Shown piece by piece: positions 41,093 through 46,776 of a DNA stretch of 46,776 nucleotides (positions are counted from its first letter, which is position 1; each line of letters opens with the position of its first letter). Source of the stretch: Actinomycetes bacterium (lineage in GTDB: Bacteria > Actinomycetota > Actinomycetes > JAHEKZ01); contig JAHELE010000008.1 of NCBI GenBank assembly GCA_024644345.1, forward strand, positions 1 through 46,776, given 5' to 3'. The position numbers and the translations under genes were made by a program. Below the pieces are notes generated by a model, which ran no database searches, was not told the origin of the DNA, and saw only the letters and a program-made list of their open reading frames with translations.

Positions 41093-42382
41093 ATGAGCAG
41101 CACGCAGTACTGGGGCCCGAACTTCGACGCCCTGCAAGAGACCGACCCGGAGATCGCTGCTGTCGTCCTCGACGAGCTCGACCGTCTCCGCAGTGGGCTA
41201 CAGCTCATCGCCAGCGAGAACTTCACCTCACCGGCGGTTCTTGCGGCGACCGGTTCGACCCTGTCGAACAAGTACGCCGAGGGGTATCCGGGACGCCGCT
41301 ACTACGGCGGCTGCGCGGATGTGGATATCGCCGAGGAGATCGGCATCGCCCGGGCCAAGGAGCTCTTCGGCGCCGACCATGCCAACCTGCAACCGCACTC
41401 GGGGGCTTCGGCCAACCTGGCGGTGTACGCGGCCCTGCTCAAGCCGGGCGACACCGTTCTGGCCATGGACCTCAAGCACGGCGGACACCTCACCCACGGA
41501 TCCCCGGTCAACTTCTCTGGCCAGTGGTTCACCAATGTCTCCTACGGCGTGTCTGAAGGCTCGGAGACCATCGACTACGACCACGTGCGCGCACAGGCGC
41601 GTGAGCACCGCCCGAAGATGATCATCGCCGGAGCCACGGCCTACCCGCGGCTGATCGACTTCGCGGCCTTCCGTGAGATCGCCGACGAGGTGGGCGCCTA
41701 CCTGATGGTCGACGCGGCGCACTTCATCGGCCTCGTCGCGGGAAAGGCGATTCCGTCGCCAGTGCCCTACGCCGACGTCGTGTCGTTCACCACGCACAAG
41801 GTGCTCCGAGGCCCACGTGGCGGAATGATCCTGTGCCGCGATGAGCTCGCGGCAAAGATCGACAAGGCTGTTTTCCCCTTCCTGCAGGGCGGGCCGCTGA
41901 TGCACGTCGTCGCTGCCAAGGCAGTGGCGTTGAAGGAGGCGGCATCACCTGAGTACCAGGAGTACGCCCGGCAGGTGATCGCCAATGCGCAGGCGCTCGT
42001 CGAGGGTCTTGCCGAAGACGGCATGCGTGCGGTGTCGGGTGGCACCGACACCCATCTGGCGCTGATCGACCTTCGCGCCGTTGGCGTGACAGGTCGCGAC
42101 GCCGAAACACGCTGTGACGCCGCCCGAATCACCTTGAACAAGAACGCCATCCCGTTCGACCCCGAGAAGCCCATGGTCGCGTCCGGGATACGGGTGGGTA
42201 CACCCTCGGTCACGACCCAGGGCATGGGCGGCGAGCAGATGAAGGACGTCGCGGCGTTGATCGGTCGCGCCGTCCGCGCCGACGTCGACACCGACTCAGG
42301 ACGCGCCGAGATCGAGCAGGTGGCCGACGAGGTCTCGGCCCTGGTCTCGAAGTTCCCCGCGTACCCCGACCCTTCGGCGTAG
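41093..42382 (+). CDS. glyA: Serine hydroxymethyltransferase
   Basis: A 429-residue PLP enzyme that interconverts serine plus tetrahydrofolate and glycine plus methylene-tetrahydrofolate, the main source of one-carbon units. [18 protein letters not shown] lies near residue 42, YYGGC near 66, HSGASANL near 103, and the PLP lysine is Lys236 in [16 protein letters not shown] 41093 has GGGAG upstream. I found no glycine-riboswitch-like structure in the short upstream region. Confidence 0.97.
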   Translation: MSSTQYWGPNFDALQETDPEIAAVVLDELDRLRSGLQLIASENFTSPAVLAATGSTLSNKYAEGYPGRRYYGGCADVDIAEEIGIARAKELFGADHANLQPHSGASANLAVYAALLKPGDTVLAMDLKHGGHLTHGSPVNFSGQWFTNVSYGVSEGSETIDYDHVRAQAREHRPKMIIAGATAYPRLIDFAAFREIADEVGAYLMVDAAHFIGLVAGKAIPSPVPYADVVSFTTHKVLRGPRGGMILCRDELAAKIDKAVFPFLQGGPLMHVVAAKAVALKEAASPEYQEYARQVIANAQALVEGLAEDGMRAVSGGTDTHLALIDLRAVGVTGRDAETRCDAARITLNKNAIPFDPEKPMVASGIRVGTPSVTTQGMGGEQMKDVAALIGRAVRADVDTDSGRAEIEQVADEVSALVSKFPAYPDPSA

Positions 42383-42391
42383 CCTGCCGAG

Positions 42392-42409
42392 CGGGGCTGT
42401 CCGGCCCCG
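42392..42409 (+). other. Hairpin between glyA and the glycosyltransferase gene
   Basis: Perfect 6-bp stem CGGGGC/GCCCCG with loop TGTCCG. There is no T-run, and it sits just before the purine-rich ribosome site of the next gene, so it may affect that gene's translation rather than end glyA transcription. Confidence 0.35.
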
Positions 42410-42430
42410 AAGAAGAAGAGGGGCTGTGCC

Positions 42431-43519
42431 GTGCGCGAGTACCTGCTGGTTCTGCTCGCAGCAGCCGCGGTCACTTACGCCACGGTGCCAGTCGTCCGCT
42501 GGTACGCCGTGCGGTGGAACGTGATGGCAGAGATCCGCGACCGCGATGTGCATGACGTTCCCATCCCACGGCTGGGCGGCGTCGCCATGTACCTCGGATT
42601 CCTCACCGGCATGCTGGTCGCCAGCCGGCTGGGTTTCGTGTCGGCGGTGTTCACCGAGTCCCGGGACGCCTGGGCCGTCATCGCGGGCGGAACGCTGATC
42701 TTCCTGGTCGGGGTGGTCGACGACATCTGGGGACTCGATGCCCTGACCAAGGCGGCCGGCCAGATCATCGCTGCCGGTGTCATGGTGCTGCTGGGTGTTC
42801 AGCTGCTCTGGCTGCCGTTCAACGGAGTGACGGTGCTGCCCTACAACGCCAGCGTCATCTTGACGGTGCTTCTCGTCGTCGTGACGGTGAACGCGATCAA
42901 CTTCGTCGATGGGCTGGACGGCCTGGCCGCCGGAATCATCGGCATCGGATCGCTGGGGTTCTTCGCCTTCGCCTACCTGCTCTCGGTCGACAGCGGCATC
43001 GACCGGGCCACGACGGCGGCGCTCCTGTCGACCGTGCTCGCCGGGATCTGTGCCGGCTTCCTGCCACACAACTTCAACCCGGCCCGCATCTTCATGGGTG
43101 ACTCCGGCTCGATGCTGGCCGGCCTGCTGCTCTCGGCGTCCGTGATCACCCTCACCGGCAAGATCGACCCCTACTCGGTCGATGATGCGGCGCTGCTTCC
43201 CGCTCTGATGCCGCTCCTGCTGCCATTTGCGGTGCTGGCCGTTCCGCTGATCGACCTCCTGCTGGCCGTCGTGCGGCGGACCCGGGCGAGACGGTCACCC
43301 TTTGCGCCCGACAAGCAGCATCTGCACCATCGTCTTCTCGAGATTGGACACAGTCAGCGTCAGGCAGTCCTGGTCATGTACCTCTGGGCAGCCGCTCTGG
43401 CGCTGGGTGCCGCCGTCGCCGCTCATGTCAGTGTCCGGGCCGGGCTGCTGACCAGCGCGGGCATCGCGTTCCTGGCGGTGGTCGCCACCCGCAGTCCGCG
43501 CCGGGCGTCGTCGTCGTGA
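42431..43519 (+). CDS. wecA: Undecaprenyl-phosphate glycosyl-1-phosphate transferase (WecA/TagO/MraY superfamily)
   Basis: A 362-residue enzyme with about ten membrane helices. Family motifs are RLGGVAMYLGF, VVDDIWGLD (metal-binding Asp pair near residue 97), NFVDGLDGLAAG (near 157), RIFMGDSGSMLAG (near 220) and the HLHHRLLEIGH motif near 300. It moves a sugar-1-phosphate, probably GlcNAc, onto undecaprenyl phosphate to begin a cell-wall polymer. The position upstream of atp genes is typical for Actinobacteria. GTG 42431 has GAGGGG upstream. It overlaps the next gene by four bases. Confidence 0.92.
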   Translation: MREYLLVLLAAAAVTYATVPVVRWYAVRWNVMAEIRDRDVHDVPIPRLGGVAMYLGFLTGMLVASRLGFVSAVFTESRDAWAVIAGGTLIFLVGVVDDIWGLDALTKAAGQIIAAGVMVLLGVQLLWLPFNGVTVLPYNASVILTVLLVVVTVNAINFVDGLDGLAAGIIGIGSLGFFAFAYLLSVDSGIDRATTAALLSTVLAGICAGFLPHNFNPARIFMGDSGSMLAGLLLSASVITLTGKIDPYSVDDAALLPALMPLLLPFAVLAVPLIDLLLAVVRRTRARRSPFAPDKQHLHHRLLEIGHSQRQAVLVMYLWAAALALGAAVAAHVSVRAGLLTSAGIAFLAVVATRSPRRASSS

Positions 43520-43968
43520 CACAGCGGCCGGCCGCTCTTCGCGAGCTCCCGGGGCGGTACTTCTGGCGGGCCGCCTGGCCGACGCTGGTCGCCATCGCTG
43601 TCGCGGTGGTGCCGGCCCAGGTGACGGACGGCGCCGGGGCGTCGGCCGGGGTGGTTGTCGGTGGTGCGATCGTGCTGGCCTTCTTCGGGCTCGACCTGCT
43701 TGTGATGCGGATCACCACCGGGTGGGAGCCAGCTACCACCTTCCTGGTGGTGATGTTCGAGTACCTCGGCAAGATCATCGCCCTGGCCGTCGCCCTCGCC
43801 GCTCTCCGTGGCCAGGACGCCGTGGACAGCTGGTGGGTGGGGATCGGGGTGGCCGTCTCGGCGGTCGTCTTCCTGGTGGCGCTGGTCGTGGCCTACCTAC
43901 GGATTCCCACGTTTGTCGTCGAACCGGCCGATCCGGGCCCGCCACGCAACGACTCGCACTCGACGTGA
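43516..43968 (+). CDS. AtpI-like membrane protein upstream of atp operon
   Basis: A 150-residue protein with four hydrophobic segments (PTLVAIAVAVVPAQV, AGVVVGGAIVLAFFGLDLL, TTFLVVMFEYLGKIIALAVALAAL and IGVAVSAVVFLVALVVAYL). The layout matches the poorly conserved ATP synthase protein I found before atpB in Actinobacteria, so it probably helps assemble the c ring or import Mg. Sequence alone is weak evidence; position carries most of the call. GTG 43516 overlaps the wecA stop. It ends 72 bases before the AtpZ-like gene. Confidence 0.72.
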   Translation: MTQRPAALRELPGRYFWRAAWPTLVAIAVAVVPAQVTDGAGASAGVVVGGAIVLAFFGLDLLVMRITTGWEPATTFLVVMFEYLGKIIALAVALAALRGQDAVDSWWVGIGVAVSAVVFLVALVVAYLRIPTFVVEPADPGPPRNDSHST

Positions 43969-43999
43969 TCAGCCTCACCCTGCGACCCCCCGGCCTCAG

Positions 44000-44030
44000 T
44001 TGGTGCTGGGCTCCGCCCGACTGCTAGGGT
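44000..44030 (+). promoter_or_regulatory. Promoter of the atpZ-atpB... operon
   Basis: -35 TTGGTG (44000-44005), 19-base spacer, -10 TAGGGT (44025-44030). Transcripts would begin only a few bases before the ATG at 44041, so atpZ may be nearly leaderless. Confidence 0.5.
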
Positions 44031-44040
44031 CCGGAAACCG

Positions 44041-44313
44041 ATGGGCCAGGATGAACGCCCGCATTCGGCGCGACACGACGCCGCGGCGGACACAGGCGCT
44101 TGGGACATCGTCGCCTACTTGCTCTCCGGGATGTTGCTCTGGGGTGGCGCCGGGTGGCTGCTCGACCGATGGCTGGGCCTACGGCTCTTCCTTCCGATCG
44201 GGCTGCTGTTCGGAACCGGGCTCGCGCTCTATCTCATCTTTGTGAGGTACGGACGCGCCCCGGAGCCGCCTGCCGAGTTGCCTGACGGAGAACCCGACGG
44301 CTCGAGCCGCTGA
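44041..44313 (+). CDS. AtpZ/AtpI-family small protein
   Basis: A 90-residue protein with two membrane helices: IVAYLLSGMLLWGGAGWLLDRWLG and LFLPIGLLFGTGLALYLIFVRYG. The G-x3-G-x3-D pattern in helix 1 is the AtpZ/AtpI signature. AtpZ is known in Bacillus-type operons to aid magnesium uptake or assembly of the ATP synthase. It is the second AtpI-like gene in a row. No Shine-Dalgarno sequence precedes ATG 44041; the promoter -10 is 10 bases upstream. It lies 12 bases before atpB. Confidence 0.8.
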   Translation: MGQDERPHSARHDAAADTGAWDIVAYLLSGMLLWGGAGWLLDRWLGLRLFLPIGLLFGTGLALYLIFVRYGRAPEPPAELPDGEPDGSSR

Positions 44314-44325
44314 AAGGAGCCTTCG

Positions 44326-45117
44326 TTGAGCCTGGTGGTGCTCGCCGAAGAAGGAGAGGGGTACACCCCTCCCGGATCGGGTGACTTCAAACTTCCTCCA
44401 CTCGTCGACAATCTCGAGTGGTTCACCAAGCCCTACCTGATGGCGTTGGTCTCGGTCGGGATCCTGGTCGCGCTGTTCTACTTCGCCGCTCGCCGACCCC
44501 AGCTGGTACCGAGCCGTCTGCAGTTCGCCGGTGAAGGCATCTACGGCTTCGTTCGTCGCGACCTCGCCCGCGACATCATCGGTTCAAACGACTTCTTGAA
44601 GTTCTTGCCGCTGATCTTCTCGCTCTTCATCTTCATCGCCCTGAACAACGTCTTCGGGATCATCCCGTTCATCCAGTTCCCCACGATGTCGCTGATCGGG
44701 TTCCCGATCGCGCTGACCTTGATCGTGTGGATCACCTACAACTGGGTGGGCATGCGGCGCCAAGGCGTCGTCGGCTACTTCAAGAACATGATGTTCCCAC
44801 CCGGTGTACCCAGCTGGGTCTACATCCTGCTGGCGCCGCTCGAGCTGGTCTCCACGGTGTTCGTTCGCCCGCTCACACTCTCACTTCGTCTCTTCGCGAA
44901 CATGTTCGCTGGTCACCTGCTGCTGATCGTCTTCATCCTCGGCGGCGAGTACATGCTGGTCGAGGGCGAAGGCGTGGTGAAGGTGCTGAGCATCGGTGCC
45001 TTCGCGATGGGCATCGTCATGACGTTCTTCGAGCTCTTGGTCCAGCTCCTGCAGGCTTACATCTTTGCTCTGCTCACCGCCCTGTACATCGCTGGAGCGA
45101 TGAGTGAAGAGCACTAA
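44326..45117 (+). CDS. atpB: ATP synthase F0 subunit a
   Basis: A 263-residue membrane protein that forms the proton half-channels next to the c ring. The essential Arg188 is in LTLSLRLFANMFAGHLLL, followed by the conserved ELLVQLLQAYIFALLTALYI helix. Start is TTG at 44326, with AAAGGAG seven bases upstream; a later ATG would remove the first helix region. It belongs to the atp operon with atpE 42 bases downstream. Confidence 0.96.
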   Translation: MSLVVLAEEGEGYTPPGSGDFKLPPLVDNLEWFTKPYLMALVSVGILVALFYFAARRPQLVPSRLQFAGEGIYGFVRRDLARDIIGSNDFLKFLPLIFSLFIFIALNNVFGIIPFIQFPTMSLIGFPIALTLIVWITYNWVGMRRQGVVGYFKNMMFPPGVPSWVYILLAPLELVSTVFVRPLTLSLRLFANMFAGHLLLIVFILGGEYMLVEGEGVVKVLSIGAFAMGIVMTFFELLVQLLQAYIFALLTALYIAGAMSEEH

Positions 45118-45159
45118 TCGGACGGCGCACCCCGCGCTCGCCATCGAAAGGATCAGGTA

Positions 45160-45363
45160 ATGGAAGGCACGCTCAACGCGGTCGGTTATGGCCTCGCCGC
45201 GATCGGCCCCGGTATCGGCGTCGGTCTCATCTTCGCTGCATACATCCAGGGTGTCGCGCGTCAGCCCGAGGCTCGCTCGGTGCTGCAGCCGATCGCCTTC
45301 CTGGGCTTCGCCCTGGCAGAGGCACTTGCCCTGTTCGGTCTGGTCCTCGCGTTCGTTCTCTGA
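45160..45363 (+). CDS. atpE: ATP synthase F0 subunit c
   Basis: A 67-residue hairpin of two helices that forms the rotor ring. The ion-binding carboxylate is Glu54 in [12 protein letters not shown]. The polar loop ARQPE (residues 33-37) contacts the F1 central stalk. Helix 1 contains IGPGIGVG. The N-terminus is a little shorter than the E. coli protein (79). ATG 45160 has AAAGGA upstream. The set of residues fits a proton rather than a sodium rotor, judged by the lack of a Gln/Ser sodium signature. Confidence 0.97.
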   Translation: MEGTLNAVGYGLAAIGPGIGVGLIFAAYIQGVARQPEARSVLQPIAFLGFALAEALALFGLVLAFVL

Positions 45364-45394
45364 CGCATCCAGACCACTGACGAACGGATAGCTC

Positions 45395-45946
45395 ATGGAC
45401 ACGCTGCTCGTGGTGAGAGCCGCCGGCGAAGACCCCAACCCGCTGGTCCCGCATGTTGCGGAGATCATCGTGGGGCTGATCGCCTTCGGCATCCTCTACT
45501 ACTTCGTCGCCAAGTTCGTCGTTCCTCGGTTCGAGAAGGCTTTCGCCGAACGCACCGAGGCGATCGAGGGCGGCCTGGCCAAGGCCGAGGTCGCCCAGGC
45601 CCAGGCTGCGGCCGCGCTGGAGCAGTACCAGGCGCAGCTGGCTGACGCACGTGGTGAGGCTGGCCAGATCCGCGAGGAGGCCCGCGCCCAGGGTGCGGCG
45701 ATCCTCGCAGAGATGCGCCAGCAGGCCCAGGCTGAGTCAGATCGTCTGGTCGCCGGCGCGCAGGCGCAGATCGAGGCGGAGCGAGCTGCTGCGGTTGCAT
45801 CGCTGCACGCCGAGGTCGGCACCTTGGCGAGCGAGCTGGCCGAGAAGATCGTCGGCGAATCGCTGTCCGACGACGAGCGGCAGCAGCGCGTCATCGACCG
45901 GTTCATCGCCGACCTCGAGAACCAGCCCTCCGGGCGGGCCACCTGA
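45395..45946 (+). CDS. atpF: ATP synthase F0 subunit b
   Basis: A 183-residue stator protein. One N-terminal membrane helix (PHVAEIIVGLIAFGILYYFVAKFVVPRF) is followed by a long Ala/Glu/Gln-rich coiled coil (AEVAQAQAAAALEQYQAQLADARGEAGQIREEAR) that bridges the a subunit and F1. The ribosome site before ATG 45395 is weak. It shares one base with atpH. This is a simple b subunit, not the b-delta fusion found in mycobacteria. Confidence 0.95.
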   Translation: MDTLLVVRAAGEDPNPLVPHVAEIIVGLIAFGILYYFVAKFVVPRFEKAFAERTEAIEGGLAKAEVAQAQAAAALEQYQAQLADARGEAGQIREEARAQGAAILAEMRQQAQAESDRLVAGAQAQIEAERAAAVASLHAEVGTLASELAEKIVGESLSDDERQQRVIDRFIADLENQPSGRAT

Positions 45947-46776
45947 TGCAGGGAGCCAGCCGCGAGTCGCTGTCAGCCGCCACCGAGCGGCTCGACACGT
46001 TGCTCGCATCTCCGATCACCGAGGCCGGTGACGTGGTGGAGCGAGCCACGCACTGGGTTGGTCGGTTCATGCCCTCGGTGGCCCAGCGCGTCGAGGCAGT
46101 CCTGCCGATCGCTGGACCACTTGGCGTCGGTGATGCGCTCTTCGCGGTCGGCTCGGTGCTCGATGCGCAGCCCTCGCTTCGAAGCGCCCTCACCGATCCC
46201 GCACGTAGCGGGGACGACAAGGCGGCGCTGGCCGCCAGTTTGCTCACCGGCAAGGTGCCCGACCAGGTCGTCGACCTCGTGTCGTCGATGGTGCGGTCCC
46301 GCTGGTCCGGGCCAGGTGACCTCGCGGACGCGATGGCTCAGCTGGGGGTTGAGGCGGTACTGGTCTCGGCACAACGCCACGACCGGCTCGACGAGGTGCA
46401 GGACGACCTGTTCCGGTTCTCCCGTGTGGTGGCCGGTCAGCCAGAGCTGCGTCTGGCGCTGACCGACCGTGCGTTGCCGGTTGACCGCAAGTCCGACCTG
46501 CTCACCGAGCTGCTCAGGGAGAAGACCTCGATCGAGGCCGCCCGACTCATCGACCACGCCGTCACGGAGCCGCGAGGGCGGCTGTTCGAGACCAACATGG
46601 ATCGGCTCACGGCGGCGGCCGCGGCGCGGCGGCAGCGCCAGGTGGCCACTGTCACCTCAGCTGTAGCCCTCAACGACGCGCAGCGAGACCGACTGGCGGC
46701 CGCACTCGCGGCGCAGCTCGGCTTCGACGTCCAACTCAACGTCGTCATCGATCCAGAGGTCGTCGGAGGGCTGCGG
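45946..46776 (+). CDS. atpH: ATP synthase F1 subunit delta (partial, runs off window)
   Basis: Not in the ORF track because the stop lies beyond the window, but the frame is open from ATG 45946 to 46776 (277 codons). The C-terminal part TVTSAVALNDAQRDRLAAAL, then FDVQLNVVIDPEVVGGLR, matches the delta/OSCP end, where the V-D-P-x-x-x-GG motif is typical. It joins the stator to the top of F1. It is already longer than the about 180 residues of E. coli delta, consistent with the extended actinobacterial form. The start shares one base with the atpF stop. Confidence 0.93.
   Translation, partial: MQGASRESLSAATERLDTLLASPITEAGDVVERATHWVGRFMPSVAQRVEAVLPIAGPLGVGDALFAVGSVLDAQPSLRSALTDPARSGDDKAALAASLLTGKVPDQVVDLVSSMVRSRWSGPGDLADAMAQLGVEAVLVSAQRHDRLDEVQDDLFRFSRVVAGQPELRLALTDRALPVDRKSDLLTELLREKTSIEAARLIDHAVTEPRGRLFETNMDRLTAAAAARRQRQVATVTSAVALNDAQRDRLAAALAAQLGFDVQLNVVIDPEVVGGLR

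Overview
The window is chromosomal DNA from a high-GC Gram-positive bacterium (Actinobacteria). Evidence: strongly GC-biased third codon positions, many GTG and some TTG starts, TANNNT -10 boxes placed directly before leaderless starts, a Rho factor with a long Arg/Asn/Asp-rich insertion, and the order argS-lysA-hom-thrC-thrB-rho-rpmE-prfA-prmC-sua5-glyA-wecA-atp. I would place it in Propionibacteriales, probably Nocardioidaceae (Nocardioides or Aeromicrobium type). That placement is inference from gene order and protein character, not from a marker search. I see no insertion sequence, prophage, CRISPR array or rRNA.

Region 1 (1-6.2 kb) is accessory. It holds an acyltransferase, a TetR/DHA2 efflux operon with a readable sigma-70 promoter and a perfect operator, a YtcJ-like amidohydrolase, and a Nudix hydrolase fused to a PIN/NYN-like domain. 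Region 2 (5.6-14.5 kb) is a TetR repressor divergent from six tightly packed genes: acyl-CoA dehydrogenase, dienoyl-CoA-reductase-like SDR, ThDP enzyme, Glu/Leu-type amino-acid dehydrogenase, ADP-forming acyl-CoA synthetase and a second acyl-CoA dehydrogenase. The first five overlap by 1-7 bases. Together they look like one catabolic pathway running from an amino acid or branched acid to CoA esters; the substrate is not evident.

Region 3 (14.5-27.7 kb) is mixed: a thioesterase and homocysteine methyltransferase pair, a hypothetical protein, a PIG-L deacetylase with an S51-like hydrolase, tRNA-Arg(CCG), a GNAT, and two DUF3105 paralogues flanking a dimethylglycine/sarcosine dehydrogenase-like flavoprotein. 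A DUF305 protein follows, then a nested palindromic intergenic repeat, a DAO-type oxidoreductase divergent from a TetR/EamA operon, a lone receiver-domain protein and a DoxX-like membrane protein.

Region 4 (27.7-46.8 kb) is the conserved core. It carries argS, a small LapA-domain gene pair, lysA, hom-thrC-thrB (lysine and threonine branches of the aspartate pathway) and rho with a 336-base leader containing a 28-codon ORF. Then come rpmE, prfA-prmC-sua5-phosphatase (translation termination, release-factor methylation and tRNA t6A), glyA, a WecA-type glycosyl-1-phosphate transferase, and the start of the F1Fo ATP synthase operon: atpI-like, atpZ, atpB, atpE, atpF, and atpH cut by the window end. 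atpH is absent from the supplied ORF track because its stop lies outside.

The points most worth following up are the rho leader ORF, the six-gene catabolic operon, the nested palindrome at 23.8 kb, the Nudix-NYN fusion, and the divergent TetR regulatory regions whose promoters and operators can be read base by base.
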